Assembly: GCA_910587025.1 (NCBI GenBank)
Contig: CAJUKR010000060.1
Location: 1 to 6,034, forward strand
Direction of reading: 5' to 3'
DNA: 6,034 nucleotides
Origin: an uncultured Christensenellaceae bacterium
GTDB taxonomy: Bacteria; Bacillota; Clostridia; Christensenellales; Pumilibacteraceae
The number at the start of each line of letters is the position of its first letter. Positions within the stretch are counted from its first letter, which is position 1. The notes under the pieces were generated by a model. It was not told where the DNA came from. It was given only the letters and a program-made list of their open reading frames with translations, and did not search any database. Shown piece by piece: positions 1-6,034 of the stretch. A program made the translations under genes and the position numbers.

Positions 1-809
1 CGTCCGAGATCGGCGGACGATTGCTCGAATACAATAGTGCGCTCGAAGTAGATCTTCATAATCCCGACGCAATCATATACGCAGATGTTCGCGACCGAAA
101 TACCGCTTATATTTATTCGGAGAGCATACCGTGCGCGGGAGGAATGCCGGTCGGAAGCGCCGGAAGAGGATTGACATTGCTTTCCGGCGGCATCGACAGT
201 CCGGTATCCACATACATGATGGCGAAACGCGGGCTGAAGCTCACGGCGTTGCACTTCTGGTCGTATCCGTATACAAGCACGGAGGCACGGGATAAAGTGC
301 TCGAACTCGCTAAGATCCTCTCCGATTATACGGGCGAACTCAAAGTCCTTGTAGTTCCGTTTACGAAAGTACAGGAGGCGATACACAAATATGCCGAGTC
401 CAATTATATGATCACGCTTGTCAGGCGTGCCATGATGCGGATAGCGGAGCAGGTAGCCGAGAAATACCGTTGCGGTTGTATTATAAACGGCGAAGATCTC
501 GGACAGGTCGCAAGTCAGACGCTCGAAAGCATCAACGTCACAAATTCGGTCATAAAAAACATTCCCGTATTTCGCCCGCTGATAGGGTTCGACAAAATAG
601 ATATTATCGAGCAGGCTCGGAAAATCGGCACTTTCGACGTATCGATCAAGCCGTACGAAGATTGTTGCACCGTTTTTCTTCCCGACAGTCCCGTCACCAA
701 ACCGACTGTAAAAAGAGCGGAGAAGAACGAAGCTGCCATTCCCGATTATGACGGACTAATCCGTGAAGCCGTCGACAATATCGAAATTTTCGTACTTCCC
801 GAAAAATAA
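1..809 (+). CDS. thiI: tRNA 4-thiouridine synthase ThiI, 5'-truncated by the window edge
   Basis: ThiI adenylates U8 of tRNA with its PP-loop ATPase and inserts sulfur to give 4-thiouridine; in many bacteria it also supplies sulfur for thiamin thiazole synthesis. The reading frame is open from base 3 (first residues SEIGGR), so the start lies outside the window. About 268 residues are visible of a family length near 390-400 for the short form. The first ~40 residues are the end of the THUMP domain (VDLHNPD). The PP-loop SGGIDSP is encoded at 183-203, NGEDLGQVASQT at 486-521, and the EDCC motif with the cysteine pair at 657-668, equivalent to the region of the catalytic cysteine in other ThiI proteins. 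The stop is TAA at 807-809. There is no C-terminal rhodanese domain, as in Gram-positive ThiI, so sulfur is presumably delivered by a partner cysteine desulfurase (NifS/IscS type) encoded elsewhere. The last 18 codons overlap the end of the convergent PBP gene. Identification is firm. Confidence 0.96.
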   Translation, partial: SEIGGRLLEYNSALEVDLHNPDAIIYADVRDRNTAYIYSESIPCAGGMPVGSAGRGLTLLSGGIDSPVSTYMMAKRGLKLTALHFWSYPYTSTEARDKVLELAKILSDYTGELKVLVVPFTKVQEAIHKYAESNYMITLVRRAMMRIAEQVAEKYRCGCIINGEDLGQVASQTLESINVTNSVIKNIPVFRPLIGFDKIDIIEQARKIGTFDVSIKPYEDCCTVFLPDSPVTKPTVKRAEKNEAAIPDYDGLIREAVDNIEIFVLPEK

Positions 810-2621
810 GTCCTCATCGGCTTTTCGTCCGGGCATGTTATATATGCTGAATTCCGCGGAAATTCTGTCTTTCGGCAGCGTAGCGGACGACGCCGCAACA
901 ATTCTGTGATTCAATTCCAGTTCGTTTGCGTCGATTTCCACGGTAACTATCGTGTTCGGCTTTTCAACGGCTCCGCATTGCAGTGCGGAGTTTTTGAATA
1001 TTTCCGCACAGATGCTTGTCGGCATCTCGCCACCCGTCAATCCCTCTGGAAGATAGCCTTCCGTAGCGCCGCACCATACTCCTACGACATATCTGCCGTT
1101 ATATGCGATACAATAAGCGTCGGTATTTCCTTCGGCAGTACCTACCGTACCGGTTTTAGCCGCAACGCCGAGCCCGTTCAACGCTTTCGCCGTACCGCTT
1201 GACGCGCATTTCATAAGCATGGAAGAAAGTAAATAAGCGGATTCTTTGGAAATTATGTTTTTACCGCCCGCGGCTATCACCGAATACGCGCGGCATAAGG
1301 GCAACAGATCCACGCCGTTCGTCATTCCTCCCAGCGCAAGCGCCAGTCCGTTGTCGTTTTCGGAAAATTCGATCCCCAACTTTTCGCAGAGCGCTTTGGA
1401 TTTGTTCATGCCGTTCATGTCGAGCAGTTTGACAGCCGGAACATTCAGAGACATTGAAAGAGCGTTTTCGGCGGTTACCCAGCCGTGAAATTTGTTTGGA
1501 TAATTTTTCGGAGAATATCCGCCGAAATCCGTTTGCGCATCAAGCAGAGGAGTTATCGGGGTAATTATTTTATTTTCGAGTGCAGGGGCATAGCATATCA
1601 GAGGTTTGATGGTGCTGCCCGGGCTGCGTTTCAGTCCCGCTATATCCGAAAAGGTATTCGAAGCCGCCGCGACGGTTTTTCCGCTCTTGCAGTCTGTTAC
1701 AATGACTTTCGATACGAATTCGCGTCCTTCGGTTTCGGACAAAGCCGATTCTATTATTTTTTGTATATTTCCGTCCAACGCCGTGAATATTTTGTCCGAA
1801 GCCGTTTCTTTCGCCGCATATCCGAAGAACACGTTGCCGTTGATCCGCGTGCTTACCGGATTTATAGGAGCGCAGGCAAGTTCGTAATCGTTGTCACTCA
1901 GATGTCCGAGCTCGAGCATTCTTCGCAAAACCAATTTACGCCGTTTTTCGGCGTTTTCGGGACGCGAGATCGGATCGTATTTGCCCGGATTGTTTATCAT
2001 TGCCGCAAGCAGAGCGCTTTCGCCGACAGTGATTTCCGAGGCGGTTTTGCCGAAATATCGACGCGAAGCCGTTTCTATGCCGTAAATATTGTTGCCGAAA
2101 TACAGGCTGTTCAGATACAACCCTAGTATTTCGTCTTTGCTCATGTCTTTTTCAACGGCTCGAGCAAGTCTGACCTCTTTTATCTTCCGCATAATTGTTT
2201 TTTCGGGCGAAAGGTAGGTGTTTTTTACGAGCTGTTGCGTAATTGTCGACGCGCCTTCTTTGGCGCTTCCGCTCAAGATATCGGTTGCCGCCGCTTTCAG
2301 TATTCGCTGTACGTCCACGGCTCCGTGTTCGAAAAATCTCGAATCCTCGATGGATAAAAAGGCATTTACGGTTTCGGGCTTCAGCTCGGAATAATCGGCG
2401 TACAATCTGCCGTTTCCGCCTATTTTGCACACAAGTTTGCCGTCTGCATCGTATATTTCCCGTGTGTCGGAGATCTTTTCGAGAGGCGCGGCATCGAAAT
2501 CGGGTAATCCGCCGATATTTACGTTCGGATCGGTTATTACGACAACTGCGCACATAAGCGCTATACCGGTTATTATTGCAGCCGCTACGGATATGCGTAA
2601 TATTTTTCGAATAATGTTCAC
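756..2621 (-). CDS. Class A penicillin-binding protein (bifunctional peptidoglycan glycosyltransferase/transpeptidase, PBP1A type)
   Basis: This membrane-anchored enzyme polymerises lipid II into glycan strands and cross-links the stem peptides outside the cytoplasmic membrane. The 621 residues start with a short basic tail (RKILR) and one membrane segment at about 8-30. The GT51 domain spans about 55-240: IEDSRFFEHG with catalytic Glu92, GASTITQQLVKN at 123-134, RKIKE with the second catalytic Glu149, and ILGLYLNSLYFGNNIYG at 165-181. The transpeptidase domain has STIK with nucleophile Ser336 and Lys339, SLN at 391-393 and KTGT at 489-492. All motifs are intact. The linker between domains is short and the C-terminus lacks PASTA or fibronectin-like additions, making this a compact family member. 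The start is GTG at 2621-2619. No ATG precedes the membrane segment, and an in-frame stop lies upstream at 2657-2655. The stop is TAG (758-756). The gene is divergent from miaB and overlaps the thiI end. It could be called pbpA, ponA or mrcA, so I leave the symbol empty. Confidence 0.96.
   Translation of the reverse strand: MNIIRKILRISVAAAIITGIALMCAVVVITDPNVNIGGLPDFDAAPLEKISDTREIYDADGKLVCKIGGNGRLYADYSELKPETVNAFLSIEDSRFFEHGAVDVQRILKAAATDILSGSAKEGASTITQQLVKNTYLSPEKTIMRKIKEVRLARAVEKDMSKDEILGLYLNSLYFGNNIYGIETASRRYFGKTASEITVGESALLAAMINNPGKYDPISRPENAEKRRKLVLRRMLELGHLSDNDYELACAPINPVSTRINGNVFFGYAAKETASDKIFTALDGNIQKIIESALSETEGREFVSKVIVTDCKSGKTVAAASNTFSDIAGLKRSPGSTIKPLICYAPALENKIITPITPLLDAQTDFGGYSPKNYPNKFHGWVTAENALSMSLNVPAVKLLDMNGMNKSKALCEKLGIEFSENDNGLALALGGMTNGVDLLPLCRAYSVIAAGGKNIISKESAYLLSSMLMKCASSGTAKALNGLGVAAKTGTVGTAEGNTDAYCIAYNGRYVVGVWCGATEGYLPEGLTGGEMPTSICAEIFKNSALQCGAVEKPNTIVTVEIDANELELNHRIVAASSATLPKDRISAEFSIYNMPGRKADEDLFFGKYENFDIVDGFTD
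971..995 (+). terminator. Rho-independent terminator for thiI, lying antisense inside the PBP gene
   Basis: A perfect 7-bp GC-rich stem, CTCCGCA (971-977) paired with TGCGGAG (984-990), closes a 6-base loop and is followed directly by TTTTT (991-995). This is the classic form of an intrinsic terminator reading left to right. On the minus strand the same hairpin is followed by CCGTTG with no U-tract, so it should not stop PBP transcription. It lies 161 bases past the thiI stop codon and is the first convincing terminator downstream of it. On the other strand these bases encode the PBP C-terminal residues NSALQCGA. The structure is seen directly; its activity is inferred. Confidence 0.72.
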
Positions 2622-2628
2622 TTCTATT

Positions 2629-2634
2629 AGTATA
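2629..2634 (-). promoter_or_regulatory. Candidate -10 box for the PBP gene
   Basis: On the minus strand TATACT (2634-2629) matches the -10 consensus at five of six positions and ends 7 bases before the GTG start at 2621. No good -35 lies 16-18 bases upstream (the 17-base position reads TGAGTA), so the call is weak. The competing reading is TTGTAT (2717-2712) with TATATT (2693-2688) at an 18-base spacing. That would place the start of transcription near 2680 and give a leader of about 60 bases overlapping the miaB promoter. Confidence 0.35.
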
Positions 2635-2661
2635 GTCTTTAGAAAAATATTTACTCATTGC

Positions 2662-2690
2662 TTGCTTCGCGGCTTACTATCTGTTATAAT
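2662..2690 (+). promoter_or_regulatory. Sigma-A type promoter of the miaB-mutS operon
   Basis: A perfect -10 hexamer TATAAT (2685-2690) is preceded by the extended element TG at 2682-2683, giving TGTTATAAT. A -35 candidate TTGCTT (2662-2667, TTG matching the consensus) sits at the ideal 17-base spacing. Transcription should begin about 7 bases past the -10, at roughly 2697, which is the first base of the GTG start codon. The message would therefore be leaderless or carry only a few bases of leader. A weaker alternative -10 (TACTAT, 2675-2680) would still give a leader of only about 10 bases. Confidence 0.72.
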
Positions 2691-2696
2691 ATAATT

Positions 2697-3998
2697 GTGA
2701 GAAAAGTCTATATACAAACATACGGCTGTCAGATGAATGTTCACGAAACCGAGAAACTGTACGCCGCATTCGAAAGAGAAGGCTACGGCGCGAGCGAAAG
2801 CCCGGACGGCGCAGACGTAATCGTTTTCAATACCTGCTGCGTAAGGGAAGGGGCGGAAACGAGGGTGCTCGGTAACCTCGGAATGATCAAGCATCTGAAG
2901 GAGAAAAAGCCGAATCTTATAGTCGCCGTATGCGGTTGTATGACGCAACAAAAGCAAGTCGCCGAAATGTTGCATAAACGTTGTCCGTTCATAAATATCA
3001 TTACCGGTACATACAGTCTCGGCGCATTGCCACAGATGGTAAAAGCGATCGAAAGCGGAGAAAAATTCATACTCGATCTCGAAGTGAACGAAGCTGTCCC
3101 CGCAGGCGTGAACGAGGCGGTACGGTCGGAGAACGTCAACAGTTTCGTAAATATTATGTACGGCTGTAACAATTTTTGTACATACTGCATCGTACCGTAT
3201 GTAAAGGGCAGAGAACGCAGCAGAAAACTCGAAGATATAGTAAACGAAGTCAAATCGCTGTCAAGCCGCGGCGTAAAAGAAATCACTTTGCTCGGTCAGA
3301 ACGTAAATTCGTATAACGACGGTAAAAACGATTTCTACGCGCTTTTGTCCGAACTATCCGCAGTCGACGGTGATTTCTGGATCAAGTTTATGACTTCGCA
3401 TCCGAAAGATCTGTCCGACGACGTCATCAAACTGATCGGTAGGGAACGAAAATTGGCGAACTATATTCATTTACCGGTTCAGTCTGGCAGCGACCGTATA
3501 TTAAAGGCGATGAATCGGCATTACGATACCGCGGCTTATATGCACAGGATAGATATGATACGCGAATTTATTCCGAACGCAGGCATTACCGCCGACGTTA
3601 TCGTAGGATTTCCCACGGAAACGGACGAGGATTTTCGATCCACTCTCGATCTCGTCAAACGCGTAAGATACAATAACTTGTTCATGTTTGTTTATTCGAA
3701 ACGCAACGGGACACCGGCGGCGATCATGGACGGACAAGTCGACGAAAAAATCAAAAAAGCGAGAATAGCCGAGTTGATAACAACTCAGTCTGCGATAGCA
3801 AACGAACTTGCTTCGGCGGCGGTGGGAAAAACTTATTCCGCTCTTTGCGACGGACGCGGAAAAACGGCGACCGCAAAGACCTATGACGACCGCGTTATCG
3901 TGTTCGACGACGGCGGGGAAGATATGTACAATCGCTTCGTGACTATCGAAGTTACGGACGCAAAAAACAGTAAACTTTACGGAAAGATAAGGAAGTAA
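2697..3998 (+). CDS. miaB: tRNA-2-methylthio-N6-dimethylallyladenosine synthase MiaB
   Basis: MiaB is a radical-SAM methylthiotransferase that converts i6A37 to ms2i6A37 in tRNAs reading codons that begin with U. The protein has 433 residues from the GTG at 2697. The N-terminal UPF0004 domain carries the three ligands of the auxiliary 4Fe-4S cluster: Cys11 (YGCQMN), Cys47 (NTCCVRE) and Cys81 (CGCMTQ). The radical-SAM triad is Cys157, Cys161 and Cys164 (GCNNFCTYC), followed by GRERSR, HLPVQSGSDRILKAMNR and the GFPTET segment. A TRAM RNA-binding domain occupies roughly the last 60 residues. The HLPVQSGS and MNR motifs and overall length fit MiaB better than MtaB or RimO. The open frame extends to a TTG at 2658, but that extension runs through the probable promoter. 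Starting at GTG 2697 puts the first cluster cysteine 11 residues in, as is usual for short MiaB proteins. mutS follows 2 bp downstream. Extra cysteines (48, 79) beside cluster ligands are a minor oddity. Confidence 0.96.
   Translation: MRKVYIQTYGCQMNVHETEKLYAAFEREGYGASESPDGADVIVFNTCCVREGAETRVLGNLGMIKHLKEKKPNLIVAVCGCMTQQKQVAEMLHKRCPFINIITGTYSLGALPQMVKAIESGEKFILDLEVNEAVPAGVNEAVRSENVNSFVNIMYGCNNFCTYCIVPYVKGRERSRKLEDIVNEVKSLSSRGVKEITLLGQNVNSYNDGKNDFYALLSELSAVDGDFWIKFMTSHPKDLSDDVIKLIGRERKLANYIHLPVQSGSDRILKAMNRHYDTAAYMHRIDMIREFIPNAGITADVIVGFPTETDEDFRSTLDLVKRVRYNNLFMFVYSKRNGTPAAIMDGQVDEKIKKARIAELITTQSAIANELASAAVGKTYSALCDGRGKTATAKTYDDRVIVFDDGGEDMYNRFVTIEVTDAKNSKLYGKIRK
3989..3995 (+). promoter_or_regulatory. 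Ribosome binding site of mutS
   Basis: AAGGAAG is a strong Shine-Dalgarno sequence placed 5 bases before the mutS ATG at 4001. It lies immediately before the miaB stop codon (3996-3998), which suggests translational coupling. It fixes the mutS start, and it shows that this genome uses Shine-Dalgarno signals, which makes their absence in front of miaB more notable. Confidence 0.85.
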
Positions 3999-4000
3999 TC

Positions 4001-6034
4001 ATGCCATTGTCACCGATGATGAAACAATATCTCGAAACAAAGGAAAAGAATCCCGACAGTCTACTTATGTTCAGACTCGGGGATTTTTACGAAATGTTTT
4101 TCGATGACGCAGTGACGGCCAGCAGGGAACTCGACCTCGTTCTCACGGGAAAAAACTGCGGATTGGAGAAGCGCGCGCCTATGTGCGGAGTTCCGTTTCA
4201 CGCGATTGATTCGTATGTGTCCAAACTGATCGAAAAAGGATATAAAGTCGCTATTTGCGAGCAGCTTAACGTCCCGCAGAAAGGACTTGCCGAGCGTGAA
4301 GTAGTGCGCATAGTCACGCCGGGTACGGTGATGGAAAGCGATATGCTTTCTCCCGAAAAAAACAATTATCTTATGTCGATCTGTCTTGACGGCGACACCG
4401 CAGGAGTGTGTTGGGCGGATATTTCCACGGGAGAATTCAACCGAATGACGATCGACGCGCAAGTACCGCTTCGGCTGAACGATCTTCTTGCGCGGATCGC
4501 GCCCGCGGAAATAATCTGCAATGCGGACATGAAAGCGGAGAGCGCAAATCTTTCGCTTGTAAAATACGGCGGAACAAAACCGTTTCAGCAGCTGGATGAA
4601 ACCGACTACGATATAGAGCGCGCCAAAACCATTATACCGCAGATGTGCAAGGATTCGAAAAAGATCCTTACGGAATCGGAAGTATGCCTGCGTGCGTGCG
4701 GAGCGCTTTTGTCATATGTAAAACAGACGCAGAAACGTACGCTCGGATACATACGCTCGGAAGACAACGAAGAAAAGACGCTTATGATGGACAGCGGAGC
4801 GGTAAGAACGCTCGAGCTTCTCGTCTCGTCCGACGGAAAAAAACACGGCTCTTTGTTCGGCGCAATAGACAGAACGAAAACGGGCATGGGCGCAAGATTG
4901 TTGCGTAAATGGCTTTCCGCTCCGAGCCTGAACGAAAAAACCATACAATCCCGTCTGGACGGCATAGAAGAACTTGTGAACGGAAGCATTCTCAGAGGCG
5001 AGATCGAGGACTTGCTTTCAGACATATTCGACATAGAGCGACTTGCAGCAAAGCTCGCATACGGAAGTTTTTCGCCACGCGAATGTTTGTCGCTCGCCTC
5101 GTCGTTTGTTCCGTTACCGTACATAAAAAAGGCGTTGTCCGAATGCAGTTCTGATATTCTGAAATCTTTGGGCGAATCGCTTGACGTTTTGTCCGACATC
5201 GAAACGGCTGTTCGGACTACGATAAGCAAAGACGCACCCGTGCATGCCCGCGACGGCGGAGTTATTTCGGACGGAATAAACGCAGAACTCGACGAGTACC
5301 GTTCGATAGCGAAAGATTCGAAAAATATATTGGCGCAAATCGAAGCAAAGCAGAAACAAGCTACGGGGATTAAAAATCTTAAAGTCGCGTTTAACAATGT
5401 TTTCGGTTATTATATCGAAATTCCGAAATCGCAGTCTTCGCTTGTGCCGTCGGACTACGTCCGAAAACAGACTACCGTTAATTCGGAAAGATACATAACG
5501 GAAGAATTAAAGAAAGTCGAAGACAAAATATTGCATGCCGAAGAACGCGCATTGGCGCTCGAACTTTCGTTATACTCGGATTTTGTATCCGCGCTGGCGA
5601 AGAATGCCGAGCGGATAACGGACACGGCAAAAAAAATCGCGTTGCTGGACGTTCTCGCATCCGATGCCGAAGTTTCTTCGAAATACGGTTACAAACGTCC
5701 GCACATAGGCTCTGATGTCGATGCGATCAACATAAAGGAAGGCCGTCATGTCGTAGTGGAACGCTTGCCCGGGCAAACGTTTGTTCCCAACGATACGTAT
5801 ATCGACGACAACAGCCGTATAATGATAATTACCGGTCCGAATATGGCGGGAAAAAGCGTATACATGCGACAAGTCGCGCTTATTGCGGTGCTCGCGCATT
5901 GCGGCTTTTTCGTACCTGCGGAAAGCGCGGATATTCCGCTTATAGACAAAATATTCACGAGAGTGGGAGCAAGCGACGATCTTCATTCGGGACGCAGCAC
6001 CTTCATGGTGGAGATGAGCGAAGTTTCGTATATT
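4001..6034 (+). CDS. mutS: DNA mismatch repair protein MutS, 3'-truncated by the window edge
   Basis: MutS binds base mismatches and small loops as a dimer and, through ATP-driven conformational change, recruits MutL. The frame is open from ATG 4001 to the window end with no stop or frameshift, giving 678 residues of a family length near 850-880. The N-terminus matches well: PMMKQYLE, then FRLGDFYEMFFDDA with the mismatch-contacting Phe29-X-Glu31, and MCGVPFHA at 61-68. The connector and lever domains follow. FGYYIEI at 468-474 and RKQTTVNSERY at 488-498 mark the core next to the clamp. The ATPase domain begins around residue 560 with Walker A GPNMAGKS at 612-619, then FTRVGASDD at 652-660 and STFMVEMSE at 666-674. 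Walker B, the dimerisation helices and the C-terminal tail lie outside the window. The residue after Walker A is Val620, where Thr is usual. The start is fixed by a good ribosome binding site. The gene is co-transcribed with miaB, as often seen in Clostridia, where mutL commonly follows. Confidence 0.97.
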   Translation, partial: MPLSPMMKQYLETKEKNPDSLLMFRLGDFYEMFFDDAVTASRELDLVLTGKNCGLEKRAPMCGVPFHAIDSYVSKLIEKGYKVAICEQLNVPQKGLAEREVVRIVTPGTVMESDMLSPEKNNYLMSICLDGDTAGVCWADISTGEFNRMTIDAQVPLRLNDLLARIAPAEIICNADMKAESANLSLVKYGGTKPFQQLDETDYDIERAKTIIPQMCKDSKKILTESEVCLRACGALLSYVKQTQKRTLGYIRSEDNEEKTLMMDSGAVRTLELLVSSDGKKHGSLFGAIDRTKTGMGARLLRKWLSAPSLNEKTIQSRLDGIEELVNGSILRGEIEDLLSDIFDIERLAAKLAYGSFSPRECLSLASSFVPLPYIKKALSECSSDILKSLGESLDVLSDIETAVRTTISKDAPVHARDGGVISDGINAELDEYRSIAKDSKNILAQIEAKQKQATGIKNLKVAFNNVFGYYIEIPKSQSSLVPSDYVRKQTTVNSERYITEELKKVEDKILHAEERALALELSLYSDFVSALAKNAERITDTAKKIALLDVLASDAEVSSKYGYKRPHIGSDVDAINIKEGRHVVVERLPGQTFVPNDTYIDDNSRIMIITGPNMAGKSVYMRQVALIAVLAHCGFFVPAESADIPLIDKIFTRVGASDDLHSGRSTFMVEMSEVSYI

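Larger units (their letters stand above)
2622..2696. other. Divergent intergenic spacer between the PBP gene and miaB
   Basis: This is the only real intergenic region in the window, 75 bases and AT-rich. It holds the miaB promoter and one or two candidate PBP promoters facing away from each other. A short tandem TTGC repeat (TTGCTTGCTT, 2658-2667) overlaps the -35 region. I see no clear operator palindrome, riboswitch or small gene. Neither flanking GTG start has a purine-rich Shine-Dalgarno sequence at proper distance: the miaB side has none, and on the PBP side the only candidate, AGAA, directly abuts the start codon. Confidence 0.7.

Noticed and set aside
618..629. Short hairpin CGAG-CAGG-CTCG as a possible PBP terminator on the minus strand
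   Set aside because: The stem is only 4 bp and the minus strand has no adjacent U-tract after it, so chance is the simpler explanation.
1485..2126. A 213-codon open frame on the plus strand opposite the PBP gene
   Set aside because: It lies antisense to the GT51/transpeptidase coding sequence, has an Arg/Phe/Tyr-rich composition and no recognisable motif, and is best explained as a shadow frame.
2608..2621. LexA-like box (CGAATAATGTTCAC) at the PBP start
   Set aside because: The half-sites GAAT and GTTC are only 3 bases apart rather than the 4 in the Gram-positive SOS box, the left half is imperfect, and it lies within the coding start.
2658..2696. N-terminal extension of MiaB from the TTG at 2658
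   Set aside because: The extension would be encoded by the probable -35 to -10 promoter region, has no ribosome binding site, and adds residues that do not resemble the usual short MiaB N-terminus.
4606..5397. A 263-codon open frame on the minus strand opposite mutS
   Set aside because: It is fully antisense to a well-conserved part of MutS, is Ser/Arg/Phe-rich with no recognisable domain, and has the character of a codon-bias shadow.
1..6034. Possible mobile element, CRISPR array, tRNA or novel defence system
   Set aside because: The window is almost entirely covered by four recognisable housekeeping genes, and I saw no repeats, inverted termini, tRNA-like folds or unexplained coding region.

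Overview
The window is a tightly packed chromosomal housekeeping region, and I see no mobile element, RNA gene, CRISPR array or dedicated defence system in it. It holds four protein genes, two of them cut by the window edges: the 3' part of thiI (+), a complete class A penicillin-binding protein gene (-), a complete miaB (+) and the 5' three quarters of mutS (+). Three things point to a Gram-positive-type Firmicute, most likely an uncultured Clostridia-like lineage: a ThiI without a rhodanese domain and with the EDCC motif typical of Gram-positive ThiI, the miaB-mutS pair, and frequent ATA codons together with moderate base composition. This placement is inference from gene order and family type, not a database match.

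Layout. thiI runs in from the left edge and ends at 809. It is convergent with the PBP gene, and the two coding regions overlap tail to tail by 54 bp (756-809). A well-formed rho-independent terminator pointing in the thiI direction (971-995) lies inside the PBP coding region, so the thiI transcript probably runs about 240 nt antisense to the end of the PBP message. The PBP gene fills 756-2621 on the minus strand. A 75-bp AT-rich divergent spacer (2622-2696) separates it from miaB. miaB (2697-3998) is followed after 2 bp by mutS (4001 to the right edge), whose ribosome binding site sits at the end of miaB, so the two form an operon. There is no gene-free stretch longer than 75 bp.

Functions. 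ThiI (4-thiouridine at tRNA position 8) and MiaB (2-methylthio group on i6A37) are both sulfur-inserting tRNA modification enzymes. The PBP polymerises and cross-links peptidoglycan. MutS starts DNA mismatch repair. All catalytic motifs visible within the window look intact.

The points worth a second look are in expression rather than gene content. They are the terminator embedded antisense in the PBP gene, the overlapping convergent ends, and a miaB promoter (extended -10 box TGTTATAAT) so close to the GTG start that the message is predicted to be leaderless or nearly so, with no Shine-Dalgarno sequence. By contrast, mutS has a canonical one. I found no undescribed biological system here.
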